Assembly: GCF_041296385.1 (NCBI RefSeq)
Contig: NW_027183804.1
Coordinates: forward strand, 434,001-498,000
Length of the DNA stretch: 64,000 nt
Source: Aphelocoma coerulescens
Lineage: Eukaryota > Chordata > Aves > Passeriformes > Corvidae
Reading direction: 5' to 3'
Below the pieces are notes generated by a model. It had not been told where the DNA came from, did not search any database, and saw only the letters and a list, made by a program, of their open reading frames with translations. Positions within the stretch are counted from its first letter, which is position 1, and each line of letters starts with the position of its first letter. The position numbers and the translations under genes are program-made. Below, piece by piece: positions 11,329 to 22,500 of the stretch.

Positions 11329-11986
11329 TGTGAAAAACGAAGTTCACTCTCCTGTGAGAATTTAAAGGGGTTTAATATAAAGACAATAAGAGACACATCA
11401 AATAAAGCAACGGGGTAACAGCCAGTTGCCTTGGCGCTCTGCCAAGAGCACACCTGATGCCAGAGGTCAGTCCTTTTTATACCGTTTTTACTGTCTGTTC
11501 TTTATTCATATTAAAACTTTTCCTGGAGCTGTTCTGCATGGCCACTCCTTGGTTCCGCCTTTTTAGAGCGTGCCTAGTCTTCTGCCTTGTGGTTTTATTT
11601 CTCTTGATTCTTGGGGTTGGGCCCGCTAGGCAAGAGTCGATGGTAGGGTGGATTTCTTAATTCTCCAGACAGTCAGGGCTGATTGCAGCTTTGGGCCTCT
11701 TCGTCTCTCCGGGCAGAGTGGTGATAAAATCTCCCGGACTCTCCTGGCCGCCCGTTCTCCGGGCGGAGTAGCCTTTGGGCCCTTTTGCTCCCTAGACAAA
11801 GTGTTGATTAGCAGCTTTTCGGGCCTCATCCTCTGTTCGTTTGGAGGTTATCTTACGTGCTCACACTTGCTAACATTCTTGCTAAAAAGAGAGAAAACTA
11901 CATCCACACAGCAGAAAGCATTTCTAACGTTATATAATATCTACTTTATACTTTGCAAGAAGCTAATATAATATATGTTTATAACA
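11329..11986 (-). repeat. ERV2 3' LTR, copy 1
   Basis: 658 bp with TG...CA ends. On the minus strand, TATAAAAA lies at 11,474-11,481 and ATTAAA at 11,371-11,376, about 100 bp apart, giving a short R region. It is four bases longer than the 5' LTR in the AAGAGAGAAAAC stretch and has one extra G near 11,370. Confidence 0.93.
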
Positions 11987-12000
11987 ATCCCCCCTTTTCT
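11987..12000 (-). other. ERV2 polypurine tract, copy 1
   Basis: Reads AGAAAAGGGGGGAT on the minus strand, directly abutting the TG of the 3' LTR. It is intact. Confidence 0.85.
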
Positions 12001-12003
12001 ATT

Positions 12004-13068
12004 TTATAAATCATTTGGCTTGAGCAATAATTCTTTTTTCTTGGCTTCTAATGTCTGTTCGTTCTTTTCACAGATCAATTTGGCTTCTTCAAGAGGGTCT
12101 TTTGTATCACTTTGTCTTTTTAATACCATAATTTTTTGTGCTGTTCCAGACATAGCCAACTTTGGGTCAGTAGGCATTGCCACAACTTGCATGCCTTGAA
12201 CTATGCTGGTGATTAGCCGAATAAAGCAGGGGATCAAGCAAGGGAGAAATATTAGACTAGCTGTAGCACATAAGAGGAAGAAACCTAGCTTCTTCCACCA
12301 TTCTTTCCCCAATATGCCATCCCACCAGTTAGCAGACATCATTGATTCCCATTTTTGGACTGGTACATGGGCTATTTTTCTGATTTGGTTGGCCATATCT
12401 AGAACGGCATCCCCATTGTCATCAATTTTTAAACAACAGTCCGATGTATTGAACTTCCTGCACACACCGCCTTCTTCGGCCAGTAAATAGTCTAAAGCCA
12501 GCCTATTTTGATGTATTGCAGCTCTGGTTTGGCGTTGCTGGCTGACTATTAATTCCATAGCCCCAGCTGTTTCATTGGTTATGATTTCTACAAGAGCTTG
12601 GAGTCTGATGATACGATTCAGCATGTAAATTGGGGTCTGATATCCCCAACTTCCATCTTGTGCTTAGGTAGCTGGCCCATCTGTTTCTAATATTCGTTCA
12701 GGGGGCCATTCCTCATCTTTCCATTTTTGGAATCCTCCAATTAAATCTCTTTTCTTTCTTTTGAAGTCTTCATAGAGAGGTATACCTAATTGATCTCCCA
12801 CTGGTTCTGGGAAAAGGAAAAACCCTGGTTGAATGATTCTTAGTGTACAACTCCCTTTCCAATGTGAAGGGAGTCTTGGGGATGCCCTTTTCCCACATAT
12901 CCAAAAGAAGCCATCTGGTGCTTTCCAATAATCACCTTCTTGTTGATTTATATTCTCCCCAAATTTGGCTATTTCTGGGATTCCAAAATAAGGATTTTTC
13001 CTCGTGTCATTACACTGAAAGAGTCCAACTTCATGATCATATACACAGTCTTTTCCTTTTTTCTGGGC
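12004..13068 (-). pseudogene. ERV2 env, SU end and transmembrane subunit, copy 1
   Basis: SU continues to a basic RKKR furin-type site at about 12,748-12,761. A TAA at 12,664-12,666 lies just before the Met of the 206-codon TM frame (12,624). TM has LLAEEGGVC, seven residues, then CC (C55, C63, C64), a membrane anchor at about residues 110-140 and a cytoplasmic tail. Seven residues between cysteines is one more than the usual CX6CC. Confidence 0.88.
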
Positions 13069-13882
13069 TCAATACCAAGTTGGTTTTTCTGGGACCCACC
13101 ACCTTGAAGTTTTGTTACTCACTTTATAGCTTTTACAGGGAGTGTTTCCTACTTCATTAAGAAAGTTTATCCCAGTTCGCCAGAGGCATTCTTCCCCTAT
13201 CACTGTTGAACTTAAAATCCACCCCTCAGGTCGGTTCCCCCCTCTTATATTTGTCCGGTTCCATTTAAGGAGTTCTACCGGGCCTACGCTGCTACCTTTC
13301 CGTGGCCATTCTTCTGTCATTAAAGCTCCTCCACAGACCCAACAGTTGGTTATGTTAAGTTCTTTACCTATCCTCTCCCCCAATTCCACAAACAGGTTTT
13401 TTCCTAACCTTGGGGTTTTTTCCTCTTTGTTGTTTGAGCTTTGCATACAGGTCCTGGCGTGGTGAGGTGAATATAGGGCGAGGTTGCTGTGCTGGCTTTG
13501 TATCTTTACTTACCACTTGCTCTTTTACCAAATCTTGGACTGTTCCCCTGGTGGCAGCTGTGGAGCAAATCTATTTTTCTCCTTTTGGACAATTGCTTCT
13601 TAGTCTGTTTCCACTTGTTCCTAAATTTTCTGTAATCCAATATTTTTCTCCTTTATGCATGCAAATACCTAATTTGGATGAGTCATAACAGTGACTGTTG
13701 GTATGGGTATGAGTAATAAGAAAGAAGCCCCGGTGTCTTTCCATGTAGAGCTTTCGATAGCATTTGTAACATGGTCTTGCCGGTGTCCCAAAAGGGACCA
13801 GGAGAAGTGACAAAAGAAGGAATAACAGAGGTCCGGCATGGCTTATACTCCCACCTCCCTTGCCTATGAGGTTGCAACCCAT
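13069..13882 (-). pseudogene. ERV2 env, signal peptide and surface subunit, copy 1
   Basis: A Met at 13,882 is followed by a strongly hydrophobic Leu-rich segment (about residues 19-33) as signal peptide, then a cysteine-rich SU start. TAG at 13,571-13,573 and a frameshift break the middle. The next open frame (13,069-13,446) has the CWVC isomerase motif (13,333-13,344), typical of gammaretroviral SU that is disulfide-linked to TM, and ends at TGA 13,069-13,071. Confidence 0.85.
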
Positions 13883-14449
13883 AGCAGGTGTATTGGATCT
13901 TCTCGGTGGCGAGTACAGTGGCCGACCCGGTCTTGCCCTCTATTTCCTTGTCACTTCCTTTGTAGCTTTTAGGCAAATTTCTTTTGGCACCTTTTTAACT
14001 GTAGTATCTTATCGTATCTTAGGTGTTTCCCATTCAACAGGCACTAGTAATTCCCATCTGCAGAGCAAAGTTATTGCTTTTGTTGCTTATGATTTTGTCT
14101 GGATAGGGGGTTGATTTTGTGCTTGACACCCTTTACAACTAGGGTGTCGACGGTGTGAAATGCCAATTTCCCTCTAGATTAATTACTTATATTTGACGTG
14201 GTTGGCATGCCCCGTGTTAGAATGATTCAAACAGGGTATATGATGTGGCACTGATGGAAGTTGTGATTCTCCCCCTTCTTAATACAAATCACAGGCTAGA
14301 ATCAGAACATGAGAGTTCCCTGTTTGATCCAGTCCCAACCCTTCCTGTTTGAAGTGAGAATATTCTTCTCCACGATGTCCCAGAATTTGTCCAGGGGCCA
14401 CTGATATAAATTTGGCTTTTACTTCTCAGTTAGGTGTGATTCTTTGCAT

Positions 14450-15868
14450 ATCCCTTGGATTATTTAGATTGTTCTAGCTCATTGCCACCTGGTCTCCGTT
14501 TAAGAATCAATTTGGTATCACCTGGTTTGGATATTACAGTCCACTCTTCAGGTTCTTTTACAGGTCCTTTGATTCTGCTGGCATGGATCTACCCTCGTTC
14601 CTTGGTCTGGATTGCGGCCTCAGTCATCAGCAGTACCTGAAAAGGACCCTCCCATTGTGGAGTCAAAGATTGTTCTTTCCATGTTTTTACTAGTACCCAT
14701 TCCCCTGAATGGATATTATGAATTTTGAACTCCAAAGCTGTGGTTTGAGGGATCATTCCTTTCAGCCGCAAATTTTCAAGTGTTCTGGCAATTGCGGTGA
14801 CATATTTTTTGACACTTACTTCTCCTACTTCATAAGTGGCTGTTTCATGTTGAGCAGTAAGGAAGGGTAATCCGAACATCATCTCATAAGGAGACACTCC
14901 CAGGTCTGACCTGGGCTGTGTTCGGCCTCTCAACAGAGCCAAAGGTAAGCATTTTACCCATGACATTTGAGTTTCAATCATTAATTTTGTTAAAGTTTTT
15001 TTCAAAGTCTGGTTCACTCTTTCTACTTGGCCTGAACTTTGTGGGTGCCAGGGGGTATGTAATTCCCATTTTATTCCCAAGGCTTGAGTTATTTGTTGTA
15101 AGACTTTGGATGTAAAATGTGTTCTTCTATCTGAGTTTATTTTATTAACCATTCCATATCTGGGAATAATTTGTTCCAGAAGGGTTTTGCATACTATGTT
15201 AGCTGTAGCTCTAGTAGCAGGAACTGCTTCTACCCAACAAGTTAGGTGGTCTGCTATTACTAATAGGAACTTCCATCTCTGTACTTGAGGAAGTTTAGTG
15301 AAATCTACTTGGATACTTTGGAATGGTCGCAGAGCTAACTCACGGCCTCCTAATGTTGTTTTTCTCATTATTTTCCTAGTCACTCTTTGGCAAGTTCTAC
15401 AGTTCCCAGTTATTTGTTTTGCTACCCCAAAGATTCCAATACACCCATAATTTTTTAGAAAATGATCACACAAGCTAGCTTGAGTACCCCAATGAGTTTT
15501 TTGATGCATATCTTCTAATATTCTCTTAGTGAGTGGCTTATTAAGTAACTGTCTCCCATCAGGAAGTTTCCGTTTTCCAGATTGATCTTGTTCTCCCCCT
15601 ATCTTAAATAATTCTTTTTCTTCTTCTTTACTAAATTTGGGGATTTCCAATTCTCCCCTTTCTGGGGTCAGGATTAACAGAATTGGTTCAGTCCCATTTT
15701 CTGCTGCATCTTTGGCTTCTTGGTCTGCTAGGTTATTCCCTCTTATTTCTGGGGTCATCCCTTCTTGGTGTCCTTTGATATGCACTACGGCTATTTCTTC
15801 AGGCAATTTTAATGCTTCCAACACTTCTGAAATCAGGCCTTCATGTATCAGTTCTTTCCCCTTTGAAT
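14450..15868 (-). pseudogene. ERV2 RNase H end and integrase, copy 1
   Basis: In the frame after the shift, HIKGHQ and NNLADQEAK complete RNase H. Integrase follows with H107, H111, C142 and C145 (zinc domain) and the catalytic triad D174, D232 and E268, numbered from the Met at 15,824. The conserved glycine after the second Asp is Arg (DRRTHF). The C-terminal domain is interrupted by TAG at 14,589-14,591, with recognisable sequence continuing to about 14,450. Confidence 0.9.
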
Positions 15869-16840
15869 TTAGTAAACCCCTTTCTTCCCAGATCTTTCCA
15901 AAGGTATGTACTTTGAATCAGTATAGACGGTCCCCTTTTTGTGTGCTAAATGCTCCAGTGCTCTCTTTAGAGCGTATAATTCACAAGACTGCGCCGACCA
16001 ATTTGAAGGTAGTTTTCCTGTTTCGATGGCCTGCATATTTATCCCATCGACTAAGGCATATCTTGACATTCTTTTTCCTTGCAAGCATCTGGATGAACCA
16101 TCCACATATATTCTTTCCTCTTCTAAGAGGGCTTGTTCAGCTAGATCTTCTCGAACTTTTGTTTGGTATTGAGTAATTTCTAAGCAATCATGTGCCAGGT
16201 CATCTTTTGGTTGTCCATACAGGAATTGGGCCGGATTGAGGCTTTTGCTTGCTTCTATAGTTAGATCATTACTGTCAATCAGAATTGCTTCATATTTTAA
16301 TAGCCTGGAGTCTGTTAACCATTTTTCAGCTTTTTGATTTAGCACATTTCGGACCGCATGGGGTGTGTATACAATCAGTTTACTTCCAAAGGTGAGCTTA
16401 CGGCTCTCCTCCACCAAAATAGCGGTAGCTGCTATGGCTTGAATGCATACTGGCCAGCCACGGCTTACTGGGTCCAATAGTTTAGCTAAATAAGCTATTG
16501 GTCTTCTCACCCCTCCCCATTCCTGGACTAATACACCATGAGCTACTCCATTTTCTGCATTCACATATAAATGAAAGGGTTTTTCTAGTGAGGGTAAGCT
16601 TAGGGCTGGTACCGAGGCTAGTTTCAACTTCAGTTTTTCTAATTTATTATCATCATCATCTTTGGTCCATTGTATATTGTCTCCCCCTGTTAATTTTTCA
16701 TATAAAAATTTTACTGCTTGTGTATATCTTTCAATCCATAATCTGCAATATCCCAGTAGCCCCAGCAGTCTCCTAACCTCCTTTTTTGAAGAGGGAGGAG
16801 GGAGGGATAAAATCCCTGTAATTGTTTCAGGACTTAGTTG
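15869..16840 (-). pseudogene. ERV2 RT connection and RNase H, copy 1
   Basis: Same frame after the TGA. The open part from 16,627 covers the connection domain and most of RNase H, with DGSS (Asp about 176), SCELYAL (Glu about 216) and YTDSKY (Asp about 237). A frameshift near 15,900 throws translation into a short wrong tail. Residue 139 is Gln here and Glu in copy 2. Confidence 0.88.
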
Positions 16841-17968
16841 TCAGCTACCTTTGCTTATCAGGTGGCCGAGATATTTTACTTCTGATTCCACAAACTGTAA
16901 TTTCCTTTTTGATGCCTTTAGTCCCTTTTTCCCAAGAAAATTTAGAAGCTTTATGGTAGCTCCTTTAACTTTCATTTCATCTTCTCCTGATATTAGAAGG
17001 TCATCTCCATATTGGATAAATTGTATTCCTGGGGGAGTGGGGAAGGTTTGTAGTATTTCTCCCAAGGCTTGCCCAAATAAATTTGGGGCCTCACAATAGC
17101 CCTGTGGCAGTTTAGTCCACCTCAACTGGTTCTTTTTCCCTGTGTTTGGATCTTCCCATTCAAAGGCAAAAATATTTCGGCTTTCCTCTGCCAGTGGGCA
17201 GGCCCAAAAGGCATTTTTAAGATCTACCACACTAAACCACTGATGTTGAGGTGGAATTTTGCTTAAAAGAGTGCAGGGATTAGGAACCATAGGGTAGCAG
17301 GCCCGTGTTCTTTTGTTTACTTCTCTTAAATCTTGCACTAATTTATAATTTCCATCAGATTTCTTTACTGGGAGAATAGGGCTATTATGAGGGGATTTAC
17401 AAGGTTCTAGTGTCCCATCCTTTATTAATTCTTCTATCACTGGTTTTAAGCCTTTTCTCCCTTCTAAAGATATAGGGTACTGATGTACACAAATGGGACC
17501 TTCTTCTTTTTCAATTGTGACCCTTATGGGGTCAAGATCTAGTCCACCCCTATTCCCTTCCCTAGCCCAAACCTCTCTGTTAATTTTGCTTTCATCTTCT
17601 TGGCTAAGTTTAAACACTTTGGCCGTCATTTTCCCTTCTTCTGGTATGACTCCAATCCCCAGTTGGATTTGTAAATCCCTTCCCAATAAATTGCTGCCAG
17701 CCTCAGGAGCTAACAAAGCATCCCCTATCCCTATTTTTGTTTCCCCTTCAATAACCACATCTTTAATGACAGAGACCTTAAATCCTTCCCCCTTTGCTCC
17801 TGTTACTTTTACCATATCATTACTCCCTTTTGGAATATTCATCACACAAGTCTTTTCTGCCCCAGTGTCAACTATAAATTCCAATACTTCCTCTTCGGGG
17901 CCTACTTTTAAAGTTATCAAAGGCTCCAGATGGTATTTATCCCCCCAAAAATAGAGCCCATGATTTCC
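16841..17968 (-). pseudogene. ERV2 protease and reverse transcriptase N-terminal part, copy 1
   Basis: From the Met at 17,920: protease active site VDTGA at residues 17-21 and the GRDL motif at 80-83; reverse transcriptase with catalytic Asp in VDLKNAF (residue 233), LPQGYCEAP (271-279) and YGDD (304-307). All catalytic residues are present. The frame stops at TGA 16,841-16,843 within the polymerase thumb region. Confidence 0.92.
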
Positions 17969-17971
17969 CTA
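17969..17971 (-). promoter_or_regulatory. ERV2 gag-pol readthrough UAG, copy 1
   Basis: The gag terminator is UAG followed by G and lies in the same frame as protease, 17 codons before the Met of the protease open frame. Gammaretroviruses make Gag-Pol by suppressing such a UAG, whereas alpha- and betaretroviruses use a -1 frameshift. Whether a downstream pseudoknot exists was not tested. Confidence 0.75.
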
Positions 17972-18511
17972 TTTTTCTTCTGTGCGTGTCTCTTGAAATC
18001 TTTTCAGATCCCTCCTCAGGTGGGGGCATTCTCTTTGATAATGCCCTTCTTCCTTGCAATAGAAACAGGCATCCCTGGGTTGTTCTTGGAATCTTGATTG
18101 TGCTGAGGTTTTATTTTTCTCTTTTCCACCATTTCTGAATCTGGAATGTTTAGGAGTGTTACCTGAGGGCTTTAGATTTTTTTTGGAAGGTACTCTCTCG
18201 CATAGTGGCTATCATGATCTTTGCTCCCACTTCGGCTTTTTCTTCATCCCTCCGGACATATATATCTTTTGAGCTTCCCTTACTAGGTCTTGTAATGGTT
18301 TCTCATACCAATCTTCTATTTTTTCCAATTTTTTTCTAATATCTGGCCAGGCATGAGTGACAAAGTGAACTCTTAGCAGGGCTTGCCCTGCTAGGGACTC
18401 CGGGTCTCTCCCAGAATATTGTTTCATATTCTTTCGGAGCCTCTCCAGCCACTCAGTCGGGGTTTCTTCCTTCCCTTGCTGCCCCTCAAAGGCCTTTCTG
18501 ACATTTTGTCC
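17969..18511 (-). pseudogene. ERV2 gag, capsid C-terminal part and nucleocapsid, copy 1
   Basis: The frame resumes with a capsid major-homology-like stretch and runs to tandem stops TGA-TAG at 18,209-18,214. Nucleocapsid follows with a single zinc knuckle of the C-X2-C-X4-H-X4-C type (CFYCKEEGHYQREC, 18,026-18,067), as in gammaretroviruses. Gag ends at a TAG (17,969-17,971) followed by GGA. Confidence 0.87.
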
Positions 18512-19465
18512 TCAGAGTGCCCCCTCTTTTATTCCCTTGATTATCAAATTACAATAATCATTCATATGTCCCCTCCCAGCTTCATCATTTTGGTTCCAGT
18601 TAGGAGGTGTAATGGGCATTTTCTGATCCCCGGGTGGACCTTGTTGGTTTTCTTTTCCCCAAATTTTTATTCCAGCAATTCTAATCATTTCTCTTTCTTC
18701 TTGGGAGAATATTATTTTCATTATTGATTGCATTTCTTCCCAAGTGAAAATGTTGGGACCTAAGAACTGGTCCAACATTTCAGCTGTACCTATGGGGTCT
18801 TCTAATAATCCTTTAATTTCTTTTTTGAAATTCCTAACCTCTGTAGAGGTTAGAGGAGCACTCACAAAGCCGCTTCCCCCTCCTCCCGTAGGTACTTCTC
18901 TTAACGGAAAGAAATGAATTTCTCGGCTTCCCTCTGTTTGTTTAGCAATGGAGGGCTTGTTGGGCTGCCTCGGAGCCTTAATGGCACCTCCTGTATTCTG
19001 GTATGGTGCTCCTTCGTTAAGAAGAGGGTTGATTTGGGAAGAAAGCACCGAACTCCCCTGGGGAGGAGGGGCAGATTCAAAGTCTGGCGCTGAAGCTGAA
19101 TATTCTGTGGTGCAGAGGGTGGGGGTGGGGTATGGCAGTGAAGCCAGATATTCCGGAGCACAGGAGGCGGGCACCGGGGCTAAAGCCGGGTTTCTCAAGG
19201 CAGGAGAGGTAGGGGCTGAAGCCGGGACGTGTGACCTTTCCCTTGATGCAATTGAGGCTGCTGGGATTCCCGAGATATATGGGAAGGGTGGGATCCCCGG
19301 CATGGGCGGGGGCAGGGCTCCCCCCCAGCTCCATTGGGGCGGGAGGGCTGCCGGGGGAAAGGCCCCCGGTGCGGGCGGAGGGGGGGCTGGCGGGGGAAGC
19401 CCCGGAGCCAGGGGGAGGAGGGCAGCTTCTGGTGCTGGCGGCGGAGGCAATACTTCTAAAGGGTC
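18512..19465 (-). pseudogene. ERV2 gag, proline-rich spacer and capsid N-terminal part, copy 1
   Basis: Same frame as the matrix. About the first 110 residues are Pro/Ala-rich (p12-like spacer), giving an unusually GC-rich patch at 19,230-19,440. The capsid follows, with PLREVP near its start and FTWEEMQ further on. An in-frame TGA (18,512-18,514) interrupts the capsid. Confidence 0.85.
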
Positions 19466-19855
19466 TCAGCCTTTTTTCTCTTCTGTTTGCTTTTCCTCTG
19501 CGGTTTCTGATATTTTGAAGACTTTGGTTCCCAGAGGTTTTGTAATTCCTGTCCAGCAAGAAGCATATTCTCTCTCCTCAGGGTGAGATGGCTCTTCTGA
19601 ATTTACAAATACATTTAGAGCCTGGCAAATCCATGCCTCATCAGACCCGTATTTTGGCCAGTACACATGATCAGATCTGATTTCCTTTTTTACCCACTCT
19701 TTCATGCAGAATTGAATCATTTTTACTTTCTCTTTTCCTTTTGTAGAAGGATCAGTTTCCCAGTTTGCGAGTTTGACCCCGAGGGGACTGTCTCGGGGTA
19801 TATCCTCTGGCACCCTTTTATAATTTGAACTTAATTTACTAGGTTGTTGTCCCAT
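19466..19855 (-). pseudogene. ERV2 gag, matrix region, copy 1
   Basis: 129 codons starting MGQQPSK, with the N-terminal glycine expected for myristoylation and a length and composition typical of a gammaretroviral matrix domain. The frame ends at an in-frame TGA (19,466-19,468), after which the same frame continues into the proline-rich region. This stop alone would abolish Gag. Confidence 0.88.
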
Positions 19856-20745
19856 TTTCCCAGGAGTTCTCTATTACTCAAAATACCAATTTATCCCCCC
19901 CTTTGAAATACTAATTCATTCCTTTAAAACACCAATCTTCACTGCTGTAAAATACTACCCACCCTTTCACAGTACAAAAAACACCAAAAAATTTATTAGA
20001 GCCCACCTTCCCCAAAAACAAAGTTAACTTCGAATTACACAGTTTTTCATTCACACATTCACTCTTTTTTAATATTTGTTCACTCACTCATTCCTACTCA
20101 CAACAGAATAATAAGGTACCTCTTTCAAGTCACTTGTTAGTATCCACCCATGGGTATGATATAATCCTTAGGATTCTGGGTGCTCTTGGATTTCCCTCAA
20201 CCCAGCATTGCTAGCATCCAAACCCCAACCTCTCTTGGGGTACTTTTAGGCCCTGGGTGCTCTTGGAGTTTTCCTCAACCCAGCATATGGGGGGGTAGCT
20301 CCCACTTTGCAACCCCTTCTCTGGGACCCCGTCCCAGTCACCCCCGGAGATTCTTTCACTCCGCTTATCTCTCGCTTTGTCTCCTCGCTGGCCGCTGTTC
20401 TCGTGAACAAGACGGAACGGCAGCACTCAGAGACTGCCACACTCGCTTCGCAGATCTGGGGGCAACCAGCCCACGTCTCATTCACACACGCTCATCTCCC
20501 GTAACCACCCCCTTTTTCTTTGGACAATACTTCCCAGTCCTGTTTCTTTTCCAGTGTCTGTGGGATTTTTGTCGAGAGCGCTCTCTTTCATTTGCTTTAT
20601 TTTTGTGTCTTTCTTGTCCTCCGGGTGTTGCCCTGCTGCCACCAAATCACGCCAGAGGATGCTAAGCAAAGGTCCTGCCAACTTGGGCGGGAGGCGCCTT
20701 ACCCTTGCTTCTTGAATCCTCCCACGCTTTTCAGAGGCGAGGTGT

Positions 20746-20766
20746 AGCTCCGGGACGAGCCCTTAA
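20746..20766 (-). other. ERV2 primer-binding site (proline-like), copy 1
   Basis: Just inside the 5' LTR the minus strand reads AAGGGCTCGTCCCGGAGC, close to the proline-tRNA primer site typical of gammaretroviruses (core GGGCTCGTCC). A few positions differ, so the tRNA assignment is probable and not certain. Confidence 0.6.
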
Positions 20767-20767
20767 T

Positions 20768-21420
20768 TGTGAAAAACGAGGTTCACTCTCCTGTGAGAAT
20801 TTAAAGGGTTTAATATAAAGACAATAAGAGACACATCAAATAAAGCAACGGGGTAATGGCCGGGTGCCTTGGTGCTCTGCCAAGAGCACACCTGATGCCA
20901 GAGGTGAGTCTTTTTTATACCATTTTTACTGTCTGTTCTTTATTCATATTAAAACTTTTCCTGGAGCTGTTCTGCATGGCCACTCCTTGGTTCCGCCTTT
21001 TTAGAGCATGCGTAGTCTTCTGCCTTGTGGTTTTATTTCTCTTGATTCTTGGGGTTGGGCCCGCTAGGCAAGAGTCGATGGTAGGGTGGATTTCTTAATT
21101 CTCCAGACAGACAGGGCTGATTGCAGCTTTGGGCCTCTTCGTCTCTCCGGGCAGAGTGGTGATAACGGCTCTTGGACTCTCCTGGCCGCCTGTTCTCCGG
21201 GCGGAGTAGCCTTTGGGCCCTTTTGCTCCCTAGACAAAGTGTTGATTAGCAGCTTTTCGGGCCTCATCCTCTGTTCGTTTGGAGGTTATCTTACGTGCTC
21301 ACACTTGCTAACATTCTTGCTAAAAAGAAAACTACATCCACACAGCAAAAAGCATTTCTAACATTATATAATATCTACTTTATACTTTGCGAGAAGCCAA
21401 TATAATATATGTTTATAACA
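20768..21420 (-). repeat. ERV2 5' LTR, copy 1
   Basis: About 653 bp, TGTTATAAAC to TTTTTCACA when read on the minus strand. It differs from the 3' LTR by roughly 20 substitutions and two small indels by eye, about 3%. A TATA box and an ATTAAA signal sit at the positions described for the 3' LTR. Confidence 0.93.
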
Positions 21421-22130
21421 CCTCCATTGGCGACCTCCTTTTCCCTCTGATTCAGCTACCTTGTGGTAGGTGCGATGGTGCTGAAGAAGGGTGGCGGCTT
21501 GGCACAGTTGCTGTCACAGGTGGATCTTTGAGTGGCATGTGTGAGGGTAGGAGGGTACGGCACCCATAGCTGAAGGCAAAAAAGGTCAGGGCATGTCATC
21601 AGCCGCAGTCGTGCTAAGTTGTTCATCTATGCAAACTGCTTGCCGAGTTGTTCCTTTCTTAGGTAATGGGGGCTTGTATCAACCAGAACTGCAAATGGTC
21701 AGTATTTGCAGAGAAGGTTACTTGGACTGTTGTTGAAGTGAGTGTAGCAGTTTCTATGGCATTCTGCAAAAAAAGTGACAGGTCTCCCTGTGTTCCCCAG
21801 TTCTTAACAAAGATGAAGTTAACAAACCCCTGAAAAGAGGTTTTGCAAAACTTCAGGGATATTTTCCTACTAGTACTGTAGAGACAACCATAGTCACCTT
21901 GTCTTTCCAAAAGTGAAGGTTCCCTATTTTTGTCCAAGAGCATCAAGTGCTTTTGATCAGCGTTTGTGTGCATGCATTAGCCTCGTTCTTGCTCTTCCTT
22001 GGAGAACTTTTACAATACTCACATGATCTGTGTAGGCTGCAGACTGCAGTGGTGAACTTCAAGGCTTCCAGCAGAAGGGAGATGCTGTCCACGTTTTGGA
22101 TTCTCCTTAGCCTGAACCTTCAATGTCCAA
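21421..22130. other. Arm tail beyond ERV2, copy 1
   Basis: The host sequence that continued from the CpG island before ERV2 arrived. A 104-codon frame (21,659-21,973, minus) is identical in all three arms, but the DNA is too alike for that to indicate selection. The overlapping plus-strand frame at 21,947 is not more convincing. No family recognised. Confidence 0.6.
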
Positions 22131-22279
22131 TAACGCAGCGTTTGGTGCTCGAGGCACTGACTCTGGCGTGCCCCTGGTCAGAGACAGTCCAGCTGCGTTA
22201 CCTCCACGCGTCGCTGAAGCGACTTCGGGATCAGGAAAAGAGCTTGCTGGGCTAGCTAGCTGGCTTCTTTGCAGAGGGA

Positions 22280-22500
22280 AACACGGCAGGAGCCGTTGAT
22301 GTCGGCTCACGTTAGCTCAGAGACAAAGGAAGAGAGGGGCTGTTCAGGTCTGGCTTCTAACAGGTTTAATGCGATAGGATGAGGATGAGGTCGGATTGAT
22401 GGGAATCCGCTCCTCGGAGCCTTGTCCTCAGTTTTATAGGGAATTTGAAAACCCCCTGTAACTATTCCTGAAAAGACCTGCCTTGCTAAATTAGTGCCTT
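22280..22500 (-). repeat. LTR-like promoter core, reverse strand
   Basis: On the minus strand a CCCTATAAAAC TATA box (22,431-22,438 plus a few bases) is followed about 65 bp on by ATTAAA (22,365-22,370) and a U5-like stretch, the compact layout of a retroviral LTR. Ends were not found, and orientation is opposite to the neighbouring pol remnant, so it is probably a separate fragment. Confidence 0.4.

Larger units (their letters stand above)
11329..21420 (-). mobile_element. ERV2: near-full-length gammaretrovirus-like provirus, copy 1
   Basis: A 10.1-kb provirus on the reverse strand with both LTRs, primer-binding site, gag, pro-pol, env and polypurine tract in standard order. It is flanked by 4-bp target duplications, TCTC (11,325-11,328) and CCTC (21,421-21,424), with one mismatch; the left arm shows the single unoccupied site. 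Gag and pol share one frame separated by a UAG, the gammaretroviral arrangement. At least six further stops in gag-pol, one pol frameshift and several env breaks make it non-functional. Confidence 0.95.
1..22130 (+). repeat. Right palindrome arm, copy 1
   Basis: The reverse complement of this arm makes up 27,682-40,633, with two large exceptions: ERV2 (11,329-21,420) is absent from the left arm, and the left arm has about two extra satellite units. Homology stops abruptly near 22,130, where this arm runs into a retroviral remnant and the left arm runs into different DNA. Paired coordinates sum to about 39,735 before ERV2 and about 49,810 after it. Confidence 0.93.

Noticed and set aside
10197..11333. 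378-codon plus-strand frame through the CpG island (and copies at 28,382-29,539 and 50,829-51,965)
   Set aside because: It starts inside the ERV1 LTR, and several overlapping frames on both strands are equally open, as expected from GC-rich sequence with few stop triplets. No domain is recognisable.
18948..19586. 212-codon plus-strand Gly/Ala-rich frame antisense to ERV2 gag (copy at 59,580-60,218)
   Set aside because: It is the complement of the proline-rich Gag spacer, so it is an antisense shadow.
21659..21973. 104-codon frame identical in all three arms
   Set aside because: The surrounding DNA is almost equally conserved, so identity is not evidence of coding. No start context, splice signals or homologue recognised.
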